A stretch of 64,000 nt of DNA from VRUE01 sp963707965. GTDB lineage: Bacteria > Actinomycetota > Thermoleophilia > Solirubrobacterales > 70-9. Under the pieces are notes generated by a model. The model did not search any database and was not told where the DNA came from. It saw only the letters and a program-made list of their open reading frames with translations. The DNA lies in the NCBI GenBank assembly GCA_963707965.1, contig CAVPRR010000005.1:124001-188000 (forward strand), in the 5' to 3' direction. The translations under genes and the position numbers were made by a program. This document shows, piece after piece, positions 1-9,760 of the stretch (position 1 is its first letter; every line of letters starts with the position of its first letter).

Positions 1-361
1 TGTCCGTGGCGCGAACCCGTTCGCGCAGGATCTCCGCGACCCGGCGCAGCAGGTGATCGCCGGCGTGGTGCCCCAGCGAGTCGTTGACCACCTTGAGCCC
101 GTCGATGTCGATGATCATCACCGCGCCCTGGCCTCCGTAGCGGGCGCTGAAGGAGACGTACTGGTCCAACTCGGCGCGGAAGCGACGACGGTCGAGCAGG
201 CCGGTGAGCGAGTCATGGTCGGCGAGATAGCGGAGCTCGGCCTCCGTCCGATCAGCCTGGGCCAGCGCCGCCAGCACGACCTCCCTGTCTTCTGGGCCAA
301 GCTTCTTCAGTGCGGCGTCAATAGCCGGCTCGCTCTGTGCTGGGGACCGCTTGCTGACCAC
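1..361 (-). CDS. GGDEF-domain diguanylate cyclase (partial, 3' end outside window)
   Basis: The 120 visible residues begin at a GTG that directly follows an in-frame TAG, so the start is well bounded. About 45 residues of linker precede the usual GGDEF-domain opening (DHDSLTGLLDRRRF at about 48-61). The metal and substrate-binding strand MIIDIDGLKVVNDSLGHHAGD follows at about 82-102 as MIIDIDG then VNDSLGHHAGD. The GGDEF signature itself lies beyond the window edge, so catalytic competence cannot be judged. The family makes cyclic di-GMP from two GTP. No sensory domain is visible in the short N-terminus. The neighbour at 492 is divergent. Confidence 0.85.
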   Translation of the reverse strand, partial: MVSKRSPAQSEPAIDAALKKLGPEDREVVLAALAQADRTEAELRYLADHDSLTGLLDRRRFRAELDQYVSFSARYGGQGAVMIIDIDGLKVVNDSLGHHAGDHLLRRVAEILRERVRATD

Positions 362-491
362 CTATCGAAGGTAGACGGATGCGAGTTGGGCCATAGCTGA
401 GGGCACTGCCAATTGCGAAACTGCCACCAACTTTCAACGAGCTGTGCTGTCCAATAGTGGGCCTCCAGCCACCCCTGGGTAGTCTGAGGAA

Positions 492-2483
<1,992 letters not shown>

Positions 2484-2492
2484 CGCCGGCAA

Positions 2493-2511
2493 GAGGGGTC
2501 GGGTGCCCCTC
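2493..2511. terminator. Hairpin between convergent genes
   Basis: A 6-bp stem (GAGGGG/CCCCTC) with a 7-nt loop lies in the 35-bp gap between the convergent stops of the YyaL-like gene and glnA. It has no T-run, as is common for GC-rich actinobacteria. It could end transcripts in both directions. Confidence 0.45.
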
Positions 2512-2518
2512 CTCACCG

Positions 2519-3871
2519 TCACAGGACAGGCAGGAAGTTCTCGATCTCATACGGCGTGACCTGAACGCGGTAGTCGTCCCACTCCTGCCGCTTGATCTCG
2601 ATGAAACGGCGGAACGTGTGCTCGCCCAGCGTCCTCAGCACCAGCTCCGAGTCCGCGGCGATCTCGATCGCCTCGCCAAGCGTCTCGGGAAGCTCCTCGA
2701 TCCCCCGCTGGGCACGCTCCTCCGGCGAGAGGTGGTAGAGGTTCTGCTCCATGGGCTCCGGCAGCTCGTAGCCCTTCTCGATCCCCTCCAGCCCCGCCTG
2801 CAGCATGCCGGCGAAGCAGAGGTAGGGATTGCAGGCCGGGTCTGGGCAGCGCAGCTCGGCGCGGGTCGCGCCCTCCTTGCCGGGGTGATACAGCGGCACC
2901 CGGATCAGGGCGGAGCGGTTGCGGCGCGACCAGGCCAGGTAGACCGGTGCCTCGTAGCCGGGCACGAGGCGCTTGTAGGAGTTGACCCACTGGGCGAAGA
3001 GCGGTGAGATCTCGCGCGCATGGCGAAGCTGGCCGGCGATGAAGGCCTTCGCGGTAGCCGAGAGGTAGTACTGGTCCTCGGGATCGAAGAAGGCGTTCTT
3101 ACCTTCTTTGGTCAGCGACTGGTGGACGTGCATGCCGGAGCCGTTCTCGCCAAACAGCGGCTTCGGCATGAAGGTCGCGTGCCAACCGTATTTCATCGCG
3201 TACTCCTTGACGACGATGCGGTAGGTCATGCAGTCGTCCGACATCTGCAGCGCGTTCTTGTAGCGCATGTCGACCTCGTGCTGGGAGGGGCCAACCTCGT
3301 GGTGGGCGTACTCGACGTGGATGCCCATCTTCTCCAGCGCCAGGATCGTCTCGCGGCGCACGTCGGAGCCGGCGTCGAGCGTGGTCAGATCGAAGTAGCC
3401 GCCCTCGTCGAGGACCTCGGGCACTCCGCTCTCCGGATTGGCCGACCGGAAGTAGAAGTACTCCAGCTCGGGACCGATGTTGTAGGCGTCGAAGCCGAGC
3501 TCCTCGGCCCGTTTCAGGGCGCGACGCATGATCCAGCGCGGGTCGCCCTCGTAGGGATCGCCCCCGGGGACCCTGATGTCGCAGAACATGCGGGCAACCG
3601 CATTCTCCTCCTCGGGCCGCCAGGGGATGAGCGCGAAGGTCGAGGGGTCCGGCATGGCGATCATGTCCGACTCCTCGATCGGGTTGAAGCCGGTGATCGA
3701 GGAGCCGTCGAAGCCCATGCCGCCGTCGAAGGCGTCCTCGAGTTCGGAGGAGTTGATCGAGAAGCTCTTCAGCTGGCCGAGAACGTCGGTGAACCAGAGT
3801 CTGATGAAGCGAACATTGCGCTCCTTGACGATCTCAGCGACCTCAGCGGCGCTTTTCGGGTCCTCTGCCAT
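2519..3871 (-). CDS. glnA: Type I glutamine synthetase
   Basis: The protein makes glutamine from glutamate, ammonia and ATP. It is 450 residues, closer to the short GSI-alpha length than to the ~470 of adenylylated GSI-beta. Family landmarks are GFDGSSITGF near 54, NGSGMHVHQS in the ATP/metal site, and NRSALIRVP near the glutamate site. A segment NLYHLSPEE resembles the adenylylation-site loop, so regulation by adenylylation is possible but unproven. I chose the ATG at 3871 because AAGGAGG sits 8 nt upstream; an in-frame extension to 3967 has no such support. The gene stands alone. Confidence 0.95.
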   Translation of the reverse strand: MAEDPKSAAEVAEIVKERNVRFIRLWFTDVLGQLKSFSINSSELEDAFDGGMGFDGSSITGFNPIEESDMIAMPDPSTFALIPWRPEEENAVARMFCDIRVPGGDPYEGDPRWIMRRALKRAEELGFDAYNIGPELEYFYFRSANPESGVPEVLDEGGYFDLTTLDAGSDVRRETILALEKMGIHVEYAHHEVGPSQHEVDMRYKNALQMSDDCMTYRIVVKEYAMKYGWHATFMPKPLFGENGSGMHVHQSLTKEGKNAFFDPEDQYYLSATAKAFIAGQLRHAREISPLFAQWVNSYKRLVPGYEAPVYLAWSRRNRSALIRVPLYHPGKEGATRAELRCPDPACNPYLCFAGMLQAGLEGIEKGYELPEPMEQNLYHLSPEERAQRGIEELPETLGEAIEIAADSELVLRTLGEHTFRRFIEIKRQEWDDYRVQVTPYEIENFLPVL

Positions 3872-4093
3872 ACCGGCCCTCCTTGCCTCCTTGCCCCGCA
3901 TGGCTCGGCGCTCGCCGCCGCACGCGCGGATTTTCCGAACAGACTCTAGTTGGCAACGATAGGCCACGTGGACCGAAGGAGTGCGAGTCGCCGTAATACG
4001 GGTAGGTCACCGACGGGTCGCATTCCGGTGAGGCGGACAGGTCCGCGGCCCCCGGCAGCTGGTTGGGGCTTGCAAGGCCAGCCCGAACCAGGT

Positions 4094-4116
4094 ATAACTT
4101 ACTTCGCGTAAGTTAT
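4094..4116. promoter_or_regulatory. Perfect palindromic operator upstream of the AhpD-like gene
   Basis: Two 9-bp arms, ATAACTTAC and GTAAGTTAT, are perfectly complementary around a 5-bp spacer. The site lies 72 bp before the start at 4188, in a 316-bp gap (3872-4187) that otherwise holds no gene. Its size and symmetry fit a TetR-type dimer. No regulator gene is adjacent, so the protein that binds it would be encoded elsewhere. Confidence 0.6.
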
Positions 4117-4187
4117 TGGCTCAAAGTAAAGCAAAGGCCCGTTAAGCGCCCTGTAAAGAGGGATCCGCCAAGTCCGACCCGGAGGCG

Positions 4188-4763
4188 GTGAGCGATGTGA
4201 CAGTAAAAACAGCAGTCAGCAGATTCCATATCCACGACGAGTTGACGGCCCCTGAGGAGAGCGCCCCCCTGCTCAAGAGCATCCAGGCGGCCGGTGGCGC
4301 GGTGACCAAGTTCGTCGGCGTCCTGGCCGGTGCTCCCGCCGTTCTCCGTGCCTACACACGGATGCGCTCAGAGCTTCGCAGCGGCGTCCTGCCGCGGGCG
4401 ACCCGCGAGCGGATCGCGCTGGCGGTTGCCGAGTATCGCGACGACTCCTACAGCATCGCGCAGCACGCGAAATCGGCACGCCGTGTGGGCCTCGGCCTCG
4501 ATGAGGTGTCCCGGGCACGCAGCTTCACGTCCGCCGACCCCAAGGAGGCCGTGCTCCTCAAGTACCTGCAGGCGACCCTCGAAGCCGGCGGCTATCCACC
4601 CCACCACCTCCATGAGGAAGCCCGCGAGATCGGTTGGACGGACGAGGAGATCCTCGAGGCGGTCGCCCACCTGGCGCTCAACGAGTTCCAGAGTCTGATC
4701 GCCATGGCGGCGGCGCTGCCGAAGGACCAGGCGACGCCTCGCGTCCTTCCCTCAGCGGCATAG
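4188..4763 (+). CDS. Carboxymuconolactone decarboxylase / AhpD-like protein
   Basis: At 191 residues it fits the CMD/AhpD superfamily. The helical core starts near 60 (LRAYTRMRSELRSGVLP), and the expected ERIALAVAEYRDDSYSIAQH region follows. In AhpD this region carries the catalytic CxxC; here the equivalent position reads DSYSIAQHAK, so no cysteine pair is present and peroxidase activity of the AhpD type is doubtful. The C-terminal half ends with ALNEFQSLIAMAAALP. GTGAGCGATG precedes the start, and the palindrome at 4094-4116 suggests repressor control. Confidence 0.8.
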   Translation: MSDVTVKTAVSRFHIHDELTAPEESAPLLKSIQAAGGAVTKFVGVLAGAPAVLRAYTRMRSELRSGVLPRATRERIALAVAEYRDDSYSIAQHAKSARRVGLGLDEVSRARSFTSADPKEAVLLKYLQATLEAGGYPPHHLHEEAREIGWTDEEILEAVAHLALNEFQSLIAMAAALPKDQATPRVLPSAA

Positions 4764-4797
4764 GGCGAAGAGGGTCGGGTACCCGACCCTCTTCGCC
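4764..4797 (+). terminator. 34-bp perfect palindrome, probable terminator
   Basis: The palindrome begins on the base after the TAG of the AhpD-like gene. The two 17-bp arms (GGCGAAGAGGGTCGGGT and its complement) match without a mismatch. It has no T-tract. It lies between convergent genes, so it may act on both strands. Confidence 0.7.
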
Positions 4798-4798
4798 T

Positions 4799-4860
4799 GA
4801 TTCCGCCGAAACCGGCGAGACTCTCCGCGGAGTGGAGAGGCCGGCGAGATCGGAGGAATG
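4799..4860. repeat. Short core copy of the stop-codon hairpin repeat
   Basis: An imperfect hairpin of about 62 bp shares with the three long copies (27283, 40295, 48074) the blocks CCGAAA.CGG.GAG.CTCTCCGC and GGAGAGGCCGGCGAGATCGG. It lacks their central ~90 bp, and its termini are changed (ATTCCGCCGA/TCGGAGGAAT). It lies 10 bp past the stop of the minus-strand gene at 4870. Confidence 0.7.
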
Positions 4861-4869
4861 AGGTTTTGG

Positions 4870-5598
4870 TCAGTCCTCAACCACGGTGGCGGTGTAGAGC
4901 AGGCGGGCTGTGCTGTAACGGCATCCGTAGGTTGCCCGCTTGCCCAGTCGTTGCTGCGGCTGCCCCTGGCGCACCGCGGTTGTGTTCGTGCACTCTCCCG
5001 GCAGTCGACTCGCTCGCCAGGCGTCGCGCGCTGAGAGATCCTGGGCGAACGCCGGCGCCCAGGTTGGGATGGTGAGCGCGACGATGTCGCCCTCCTGAAC
5101 CTTCAGCGAGGCCCCAAACCGGACCGTCTGCCCCAGGTACGGGGTCAGAACGTGGATCGATCCCTGGCGGCGCAGGTTGTAGCGCGGGGGGCTCGTGCCC
5201 GGAACGCGGCGAAGGATCGCCAGCCGCGCCTCGGGCGGCGTGCCGAAGAATCCGTTGAAGAAAGAGCGCTGCGAGTTGGTCGGCTGGGCCAGCGTCAGAG
5301 TCCAGGCCTTCACCCTGCCGTCCCGCTTCACCTTGAAGGGAAGCGTCGATTGGCTCGTGCTCACCTGGAAGCCGGTCACGCTGCCGACCGCCTGGCACGG
5401 CATCTCCGGGCAGGAGGGATCGGGCATTGTTGACGTCCCACCAAGCACAACCGTGGTGCGAGAGCTGGTTGCAGCACCCGCGCTCACCGTCAGCGCGGTC
5501 AGGATCGAAAGGCAGGAGGCAAGCGCCAGGGTCACCACCAGCCGACCGCGCTTCCCGGTCAAATGCACAGCGAAACCCCCGCGCGACGAACTCGTCAT
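4870..5598 (-). CDS. Secreted protein of unknown function
   Basis: The 242-residue product has a clear signal peptide: a basic start, a hydrophobic stretch around 20-40 and a likely cleavage after the VSAGAA region. Four cysteines in the mature part (in DPSCPEMPC, ECTN and YGCRY) could form disulfides outside the cell. The body is beta-rich (GRVKAWTLTLAQP, IHVLTPYLGQTVRFGASLKVQEGDIVALTIP), which suggests a compact beta-sandwich. I do not recognise the family. It is transcribed toward the AhpD-like gene and followed by a hairpin. Confidence 0.65.
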   Translation of the reverse strand: MTSSSRGGFAVHLTGKRGRLVVTLALASCLSILTALTVSAGAATSSRTTVVLGGTSTMPDPSCPEMPCQAVGSVTGFQVSTSQSTLPFKVKRDGRVKAWTLTLAQPTNSQRSFFNGFFGTPPEARLAILRRVPGTSPPRYNLRRQGSIHVLTPYLGQTVRFGASLKVQEGDIVALTIPTWAPAFAQDLSARDAWRASRLPGECTNTTAVRQGQPQQRLGKRATYGCRYSTARLLYTATVVED

Positions 5599-5670
5599 GC
5601 CCGTGCTCCTTTCGTTGACAACGTGCTTCGCGGAGCGAAGAGTAGCCGTATGGCCGGCTGCCGGACGGCG

Positions 5671-6168
5671 CTAGTGTCCTGAGTCTTTCAGCGCGACCGC
5701 GTACCGGACCAGGCCCGAGCCGTTGAAGCCAAGAGCCCTGCGAGCGCCGTTTGTCAGGTCCCAGGTCCGGCCCCGAGCGTAGGGCCCGCGATCGATCACC
5801 CGGGCAACCACCTGCTGCCCGCGGTAGAGAAACCTGACCGCGGTCCCGCAAGGCAGCCGCCGGTGTGCGACACCGATCGTCTGTGGCCGAAGCACCTGGC
5901 CACAGGCCGTGTGGCTTCCGTAGAAACCGGGCCCGTACCAGGTGGCGCGAGCCGAGTGCACCGGGCTGAAGGCGAGTCCGGAATCAGCGCCGGCGGTGAG
6001 CGTCGACGCACCCCCGGTCAGCGCCTGCGCCGGAGCAGCAACCGCCGCCACCGACGCGGCGCTCAGCAGAAGCGCCGCCCCGCGCGCACGCCACGGTGAG
6101 CGCCTGTTCGCCATGCGCCCCCATCGTGGGTGATCTTTCCGCCCAAGGCGGTTCCTGCCTGCCTTCAT
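5671..6168 (-). CDS. RlpA-like double-psi beta-barrel protein, secreted
   Basis: The 165-residue protein has an N-terminal signal sequence (hydrophobic LLLSAASVAAVAA) followed by one double-psi beta-barrel. Its RlpA landmarks are ATWYGPGFYGSHTACG, LPCGT and VIDRGPYARGRTWDLTNGARRALGF. RlpA proteins act on peptidoglycan or bind it; the acidic catalytic residue appears to be the D of VIDRGP. There is no SPOR domain. The start at 6168 has a purine stretch GGAAAGAGA just before it; a second ATG at 6111 would give a shorter signal peptide. The leader carries a c-di-AMP riboswitch, which ties expression to cell-wall/osmotic signalling. Confidence 0.85.
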   Translation of the reverse strand: MKAGRNRLGRKDHPRWGRMANRRSPWRARGAALLLSAASVAAVAAPAQALTGGASTLTAGADSGLAFSPVHSARATWYGPGFYGSHTACGQVLRPQTIGVAHRRLPCGTAVRFLYRGQQVVARVIDRGPYARGRTWDLTNGARRALGFNGSGLVRYAVALKDSGH

Positions 6169-6180
6169 TCTCTTTCCAAA

Positions 6181-6325
6181 CGCTTGCGGGGTTAGCTGTC
6201 GGGCTCGCGCTGGAAGAGCTGCGCTACGCGGCAGAAGCCGGCGATTCGCCCCAGTCAGTGGGTCCCCCGCTCCCCGCGATATGTAGGCGGAGATTCAGCG
6301 GAAGTGGCGCCACATTAGCAAACGC
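6181..6325 (-). ncRNA. c-di-AMP (ydaO/yuaA) riboswitch
   Basis: Read on the minus strand, the leader of the RlpA-like gene holds the hallmark blocks of this riboswitch in order. They are a GCGGGGGACCCA block, a GGGGCGAATC block, and the 3' block GAGCCCG-ACAGCTAACCCCG. A closing stem pairs CGTTTGC (6318-6324) with GCAAGCG (6181-6187), with one G-U pair. The aptamer ends 12 nt before the ATG at 6168. In actinobacteria this riboswitch class is known in front of peptidoglycan-remodelling genes, which agrees with the gene here. High c-di-AMP would be expected to lower expression. Confidence 0.85.
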
Positions 6326-6412
6326 TAAGACGGAATTTGTGTATCCCCAATGAAGCCGCGGCCAGGATTCAGGCTGAAATCGACCGGGCCGGTCGTGGGC
6401 GGGGGGTGACTT

Positions 6413-6440
6413 GGAGAGGCCCCCTTGCGGGGGCCTCTCC
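6413..6440 (-). terminator. Terminator of rnpB
   Basis: A 12-bp perfect stem (GGAGAGGCCCCC) with a 4-nt loop follows the RNase P RNA by about 4 nt on the minus strand. No T-run follows it. Confidence 0.75.
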
Positions 6441-6442
6441 AT

Positions 6443-6810
6443 TAGCGGGCCTGTAAGCCGGATCCTGTCGTGAGCGACCATCTATCTCACCGGGGCCTGA
6501 GCCCCGAGGGGCCGCCGAGGCGGCCCTGCGGCCCACCTGGACCTCGCCGGGCAGGGTCGACGGTCCTGTTTGGCCTTGCTCCGGGCGGGGTTTGCCTGGC
6601 CGCCGCGTCACCGCGACGCCGGTGCGCTCTTACCGCACCATTTCACCTTTGCCTGTACGCGGCTCACGTGTGGCCGCGCCATCGGCCGTGTGTTTCTGTG
6701 GCACTTTCCCGCGGGTTTCCCCGGGTGGGCGTTACCCACCGCCCTCGCCCTGTGGAGTCCGGACTTTCCTCGAGGGGTTTTCTCTCCCCCCGCGGTCGCT
6801 CGGCCCGCAA
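6443..6810 (-). ncRNA. rnpB: RNase P RNA, bacterial type A-like
   Basis: The catalytic RNA that matures tRNA 5' ends. On the minus strand the universal 5' block GAGGAAAGTCCGGACTCCAC is present about 50 nt in, and the 3' block GACAGGATCCGGCTTACAGG near the end. A P1 helix forms between GCGGGCC near 6808 and GGCCCGC at 6445-6451. The ~368-nt length fits actinobacterial rnpB. It lies between lexA and the RlpA-like gene on the same strand. Ends are estimated from P1. Confidence 0.93.
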
Positions 6811-6863
6811 GTCCATGGTAGCTCGCAAGCGGCCCACCGCAACCCTGCAAGGCCGCGATGAAA

Positions 6864-7478
6864 CTAGACCTTGCGGAGAACACCGACCACGCGGCCGAGG
6901 ATCGCGGCGTCGGTTGTGCGGATCGGCTCCATTGCCTCGTTCTCCGGCTGCAGCCGGATGTGGTCGGCCTCGCGGTAGAAGCGCTTCACGGTGGCCTCGT
7001 CGCCGATCAGAGCCACGACGATCTCCCCGTCATCGGCCTCCTCCGCGGGACGAATGATCACGTAATCGCCCTCGAAGATGCCGGCGCCCTTCATGCTTTC
7101 GCCGCGCACCCGCAGGACGTAGTCGCCGTCCTCACCGCCGATCACGTCGGGGACCTCGATGTACTCCTCGATGTTCTCCTCGGCGAGGATCGGCTCGCCG
7201 GCGGCGACATGGCCGACCAGCGGCAACCCGGAGCCATCGGGCAGGATCGTCTTCTTGGCCTTGCCGAAGAGGAGCTCGATCGCCCGCGGCTTCGAGGGGT
7301 CGCGACGCAGCAGGCCGATCTTCTCGAGGTTGGCGAGATGGGCGTGAACGGTCGAAGACGAGTGCAGCCCGACCGCCTTGCCGATCTCCCTCACGGTCGG
7401 CGGGTAGCCGGTCTTCGCCGCGTAGCGGCGGATGAAATCGAAGATCTCCTTCTGCCTCTTGGTCAGGTCCAGGTCCAC
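6864..7478 (-). CDS. lexA: LexA SOS repressor
   Basis: The 204-residue protein has an N-terminal winged helix (TKRQKEIFDFIRRYAAKTGYPPTVREI) and a C-terminal S24 peptidase domain. The self-cleavage Ala-Gly lies in GHVAAGEPI, the catalytic Ser in GESMKGAGI and the Lys in GDEATVKRF. RecA-stimulated cleavage would inactivate it on DNA damage. I start it at the GTG at 7478, which has GAGGAGG 8 nt upstream; longer in-frame versions would run through the SOS box. That box at 7519-7532 predicts autoregulation. Confidence 0.95.
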   Translation of the reverse strand: MDLDLTKRQKEIFDFIRRYAAKTGYPPTVREIGKAVGLHSSSTVHAHLANLEKIGLLRRDPSKPRAIELLFGKAKKTILPDGSGLPLVGHVAAGEPILAEENIEEYIEVPDVIGGEDGDYVLRVRGESMKGAGIFEGDYVIIRPAEEADDGEIVVALIGDEATVKRFYREADHIRLQPENEAMEPIRTTDAAILGRVVGVLRKV

Positions 7479-7518
7479 CGAGCGATCCTCCTCGTCAGCG
7501 CAGCGGCATCTCGTTGTT

Positions 7519-7532
7519 CGAACACCTGTTCG
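7519..7532 (-). promoter_or_regulatory. LexA-binding SOS box
   Basis: On the minus strand the sequence is CGAACAGGTGTTCG, which matches the Gram-positive/actinobacterial LexA consensus CGAACRNRYGTTYG at every position. It lies 41 bp upstream of the lexA start, as expected for autorepression. Confidence 0.9.
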
Positions 7533-7691
7533 CAGGCTACCGCCTGATCCGGACGCATGCAAGCCACCGCCGGTTGCGCAGCGTCTCCCCCACGCTGTCG
7601 CGCGCCACGGGAGCCGTGCTTCTGGACCGGGCGTCGGCACTCCGCAAACGCGCTCAACCGGCACCAGGCTCTAGAATCGACCACCCTCCAC

Positions 7692-7777
7692 GCGGCTGTG
7701 GCGGAACTGGTAGACGCGCAAGGTTGAGGGCCTTGTGTCCCTAACGGGACGTGATGGTTCGACTCCATTCAGCCGCA
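7692..7777 (+). tRNA. tRNA-Leu (anticodon GAG)
   Basis: The acceptor stem pairs GCGGCTG (7692-7698) with CAGCCGC (7770-7776), and the discriminator is A. The anticodon stem CAAGG/CCTTG encloses the loop TTGAGGG, giving GAG. A long class II variable arm follows. The T-arm loop reads GGTTCGACTCC. CCA is not encoded. Confidence 0.95.
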
Positions 7778-7784
7778 TCGAAGA

Positions 7785-7804
7785 CCCCCGTCAACCGGGG
7801 GTTT
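7785..7804 (+). terminator. Intrinsic terminator after tRNA-Leu
   Basis: The stem CCCCCG/CGGGGG with loop TCAAC is followed by TTTT, 8 bp past the tRNA. It is a standard rho-independent terminator. Confidence 0.85.
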
Positions 7805-7940
7805 TCGCGTTCGCCGCATTCCAGGATCGGTGGCCGCCAGCTTCGATGCGGAAGCGGTGCCACAAAGGTTCGGGGTCGCCTCCTGTACGCGCTCCGCGAC
7901 GCCTTCTTCTTCCTCCCGCAGGAGACTGGGCGAGGCTCGC

Positions 7941-8000
7941 TGCCCTGGTCTCGTCGAGGGTTGCCCTGATCTCGTCGAGGTTGCCCTGATCTCGTCGAGG
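7941..8000. repeat. 20-bp tandem repeat, three units
   Basis: Two units of TTGCCCTGATCTCGTCGAGG are identical (7961-7980 and 7981-8000), and a first unit at 7941-7960 differs at two or three positions. It ends 26 bp before the diguanylate cyclase start. The rest of the gap from 7805 holds nothing I can name. Confidence 0.9.
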
Positions 8001-8026
8001 TAATTTGGAGCGTTATTCTGAAGGTA

Positions 8027-9076
8027 GTGCCTAGATCAAAATGGTGGCTTGCCTTTCGACGGGAAGCGGATCAAGCCGATTCAGATACCGACCAGACCTC
8101 CTCTGATTCGGATCAGACCGCTGCCGATTCTGATCAGACCGCTGCCGAGCGAGAGCAAGAGGCGGCTAACGCCGATCAGGCTGCTTCAGATCGAGACCAG
8201 GCCGTCTCCGACAGGGAGTTCCGAGGCCAGTCGGGAGACGACGTGTCCCGGTCGCGCGCCCACGAAACGGCGATGACCGAGCGAGAGGAGGGTACGCAGG
8301 CCCGCGCCGACGCGACCTCAGTCAGGGCGGAAATCGCCGGCGAGCGCGATGAGCGGGCCGCGCACCGCGACGAAATCGCACGTCGTCGCGATGAGACGGC
8401 CACAGAGCGCGACCGGGCCGCGGATCGCGCCGATCGGGAAGCCGAGCAGTTGGCCCGCGATCTTGAGGACGGCGATCCCCGTGCCAAGAAGGCACTCGAA
8501 GCAGCTCGACGGGCGCGAAAGCGTGCCGCGATCGCGCGCACCAAGGCTGCCGAGGACCGTGAGCGGGCAGAAAGAGACCGCGAGGCGGCATCCCGGGATC
8601 GCGAGTTGCTCCAGGCGGAGCTACAGCGCGCCAACCTCGACGAGTTGACTGGAGGCTATCGCCGGGGCATGGGTGAAGTGCTTCTGCGCCACGAGATGAA
8701 GCGCGCCCGACGCGCGAAGGGGAAGATGACGCTGCTCTTCATCGACATCGACAACCTCAAGGAAACCAATGACCGTATGGGTCACGATGCCGGCGATCGG
8801 GTGCTGCGCGAGGTCATTTCCGCAATCCGAGCGAGGCTGCGCTCCTACGACCCGATCGTTAGATGGGGCGGCGATGAGTTCGTCTGCGCGGTCTCCGGCA
8901 CCAGCCTGGAGGAGGCCCATCGTCGAGTCGCGGAAGCACAGCTGGACCTCGCCAGGCTCGATCCGAGCGTTTCCTTCGGAGTTGGTTTGGCAACCCTGGA
9001 GGATGGCGACACGCTTGGAGCCCTTATTGCGCGCGCCGACGCAAGTCTGCTGGAGGCAAGAGGGGAGGAACGCTAG
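8027..9076 (+). CDS. Diguanylate cyclase with DQ-rich repeat N-terminus
   Basis: The 349-residue protein makes cyclic di-GMP. Residues ~14-65 are a periodic acidic repeat of the type DSDQTAAD / DRDQAVSD, and residues ~65-205 are a long charged, probably coiled-coil helix rich in Arg, Glu, Ala and Asp. The C-terminal GGDEF domain has FIDIDNLKETNDRMGHDAGD, and its active-site RWGGDEF lies near 281-287, so it looks catalytically complete. No membrane segment or classical sensor is seen; the helical region may set dimerisation. The start is a GTG behind GAAGG. It stands alone. Confidence 0.92.
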   Translation: MPRSKWWLAFRREADQADSDTDQTSSDSDQTAADSDQTAAEREQEAANADQAASDRDQAVSDREFRGQSGDDVSRSRAHETAMTEREEGTQARADATSVRAEIAGERDERAAHRDEIARRRDETATERDRAADRADREAEQLARDLEDGDPRAKKALEAARRARKRAAIARTKAAEDRERAERDREAASRDRELLQAELQRANLDELTGGYRRGMGEVLLRHEMKRARRAKGKMTLLFIDIDNLKETNDRMGHDAGDRVLREVISAIRARLRSYDPIVRWGGDEFVCAVSGTSLEEAHRRVAEAQLDLARLDPSVSFGVGLATLEDGDTLGALIARADASLLEARGEER

Positions 9077-9109
9077 TGCGCGGCACAAGCTGGTTGGCCG
9101 AGCTCAGCC

Positions 9110-9760
9110 TCAGGGCGTTCCCAGCGCCCGGTCGATGAACGGGCCGAGAAGCTCGCTTGCCCGCGCGGCGGTTGCCTCGGGGGAGTCGCCGGGCGCGGTT
9201 ACATAGCTGATCGCAAGTCGGACGAGGGACTCCGCGAGCAGGTTGGCGTCCTTCGCCCTGGCCTGCGGCCAGCACTCCTCGATGACCGAGGTGAGGCGGC
9301 CGGAAGCCCACTGGACGACGGGCATGCCCTGAGTCGTGACGAAGGGAAGCATGCCGCCGGTGCCGTCGTCGCTGATCAGAATACGGACCAGCGGGTCCTC
9401 CCCGGCGGTGCGAAGGAACACTCCCAGAGCGGCTGAGACAGCCGCGTGGGGATCGTCGAGATGCTCGCGGACCGCCGCCTCGACGCCCTCGAAGAACCGC
9501 TCGCCCTCGTTGATCACGAATGCCTGCGCGAACTCGTCGCGGCTGCCGAACTCCTTGTAGAGGGTCTGGCGGCTGACGCCCGCCAAGCTGGCGATGTCCG
9601 CCATCGTGATTTCCGACCAGGCGCGCTGCTGAAGGTGGTCGCGCGCCGCGCCGAACAGCGTCTCGCGGAGCAGCCTGCGGGCGGCAACCGGATAGGGGGC
9701 TCGCTCGGGAGCCGTCGCCGTCCCGCCGGCCGGAGCGCCTGACAGCGCAGGCGCGCTCAT
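9110..9760 (-). CDS. TetR-family regulator of the alkane hydroxylase operon
   Basis: The 216-residue protein has a TetR helix-turn-helix (ITMADIASLAGVSRQTLYKEFGSRDEFAQAF at ~50-80) and a variable C-terminal ligand domain. Its ATG overlaps the rubredoxin TGA (ATGA), so it is the third gene of an alkB-rubredoxin-tetR operon. That order is known for self-regulated alkane operons in actinobacteria. The likely operator is the inverted repeat at 11150-11178. The ligand is inferred to be an alkane or fatty acid. Confidence 0.9.
   Translation of the reverse strand: MSAPALSGAPAGGTATAPERAPYPVAARRLLRETLFGAARDHLQQRAWSEITMADIASLAGVSRQTLYKEFGSRDEFAQAFVINEGERFFEGVEAAVREHLDDPHAAVSAALGVFLRTAGEDPLVRILISDDGTGGMLPFVTTQGMPVVQWASGRLTSVIEECWPQARAKDANLLAESLVRLAISYVTAPGDSPEATAARASELLGPFIDRALGTP

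Noticed and set aside
5427..5674. Small + strand open frames within the secreted-protein region
   Set aside because: They are antisense to a protein with a convincing signal peptide and have no ribosome-binding site.
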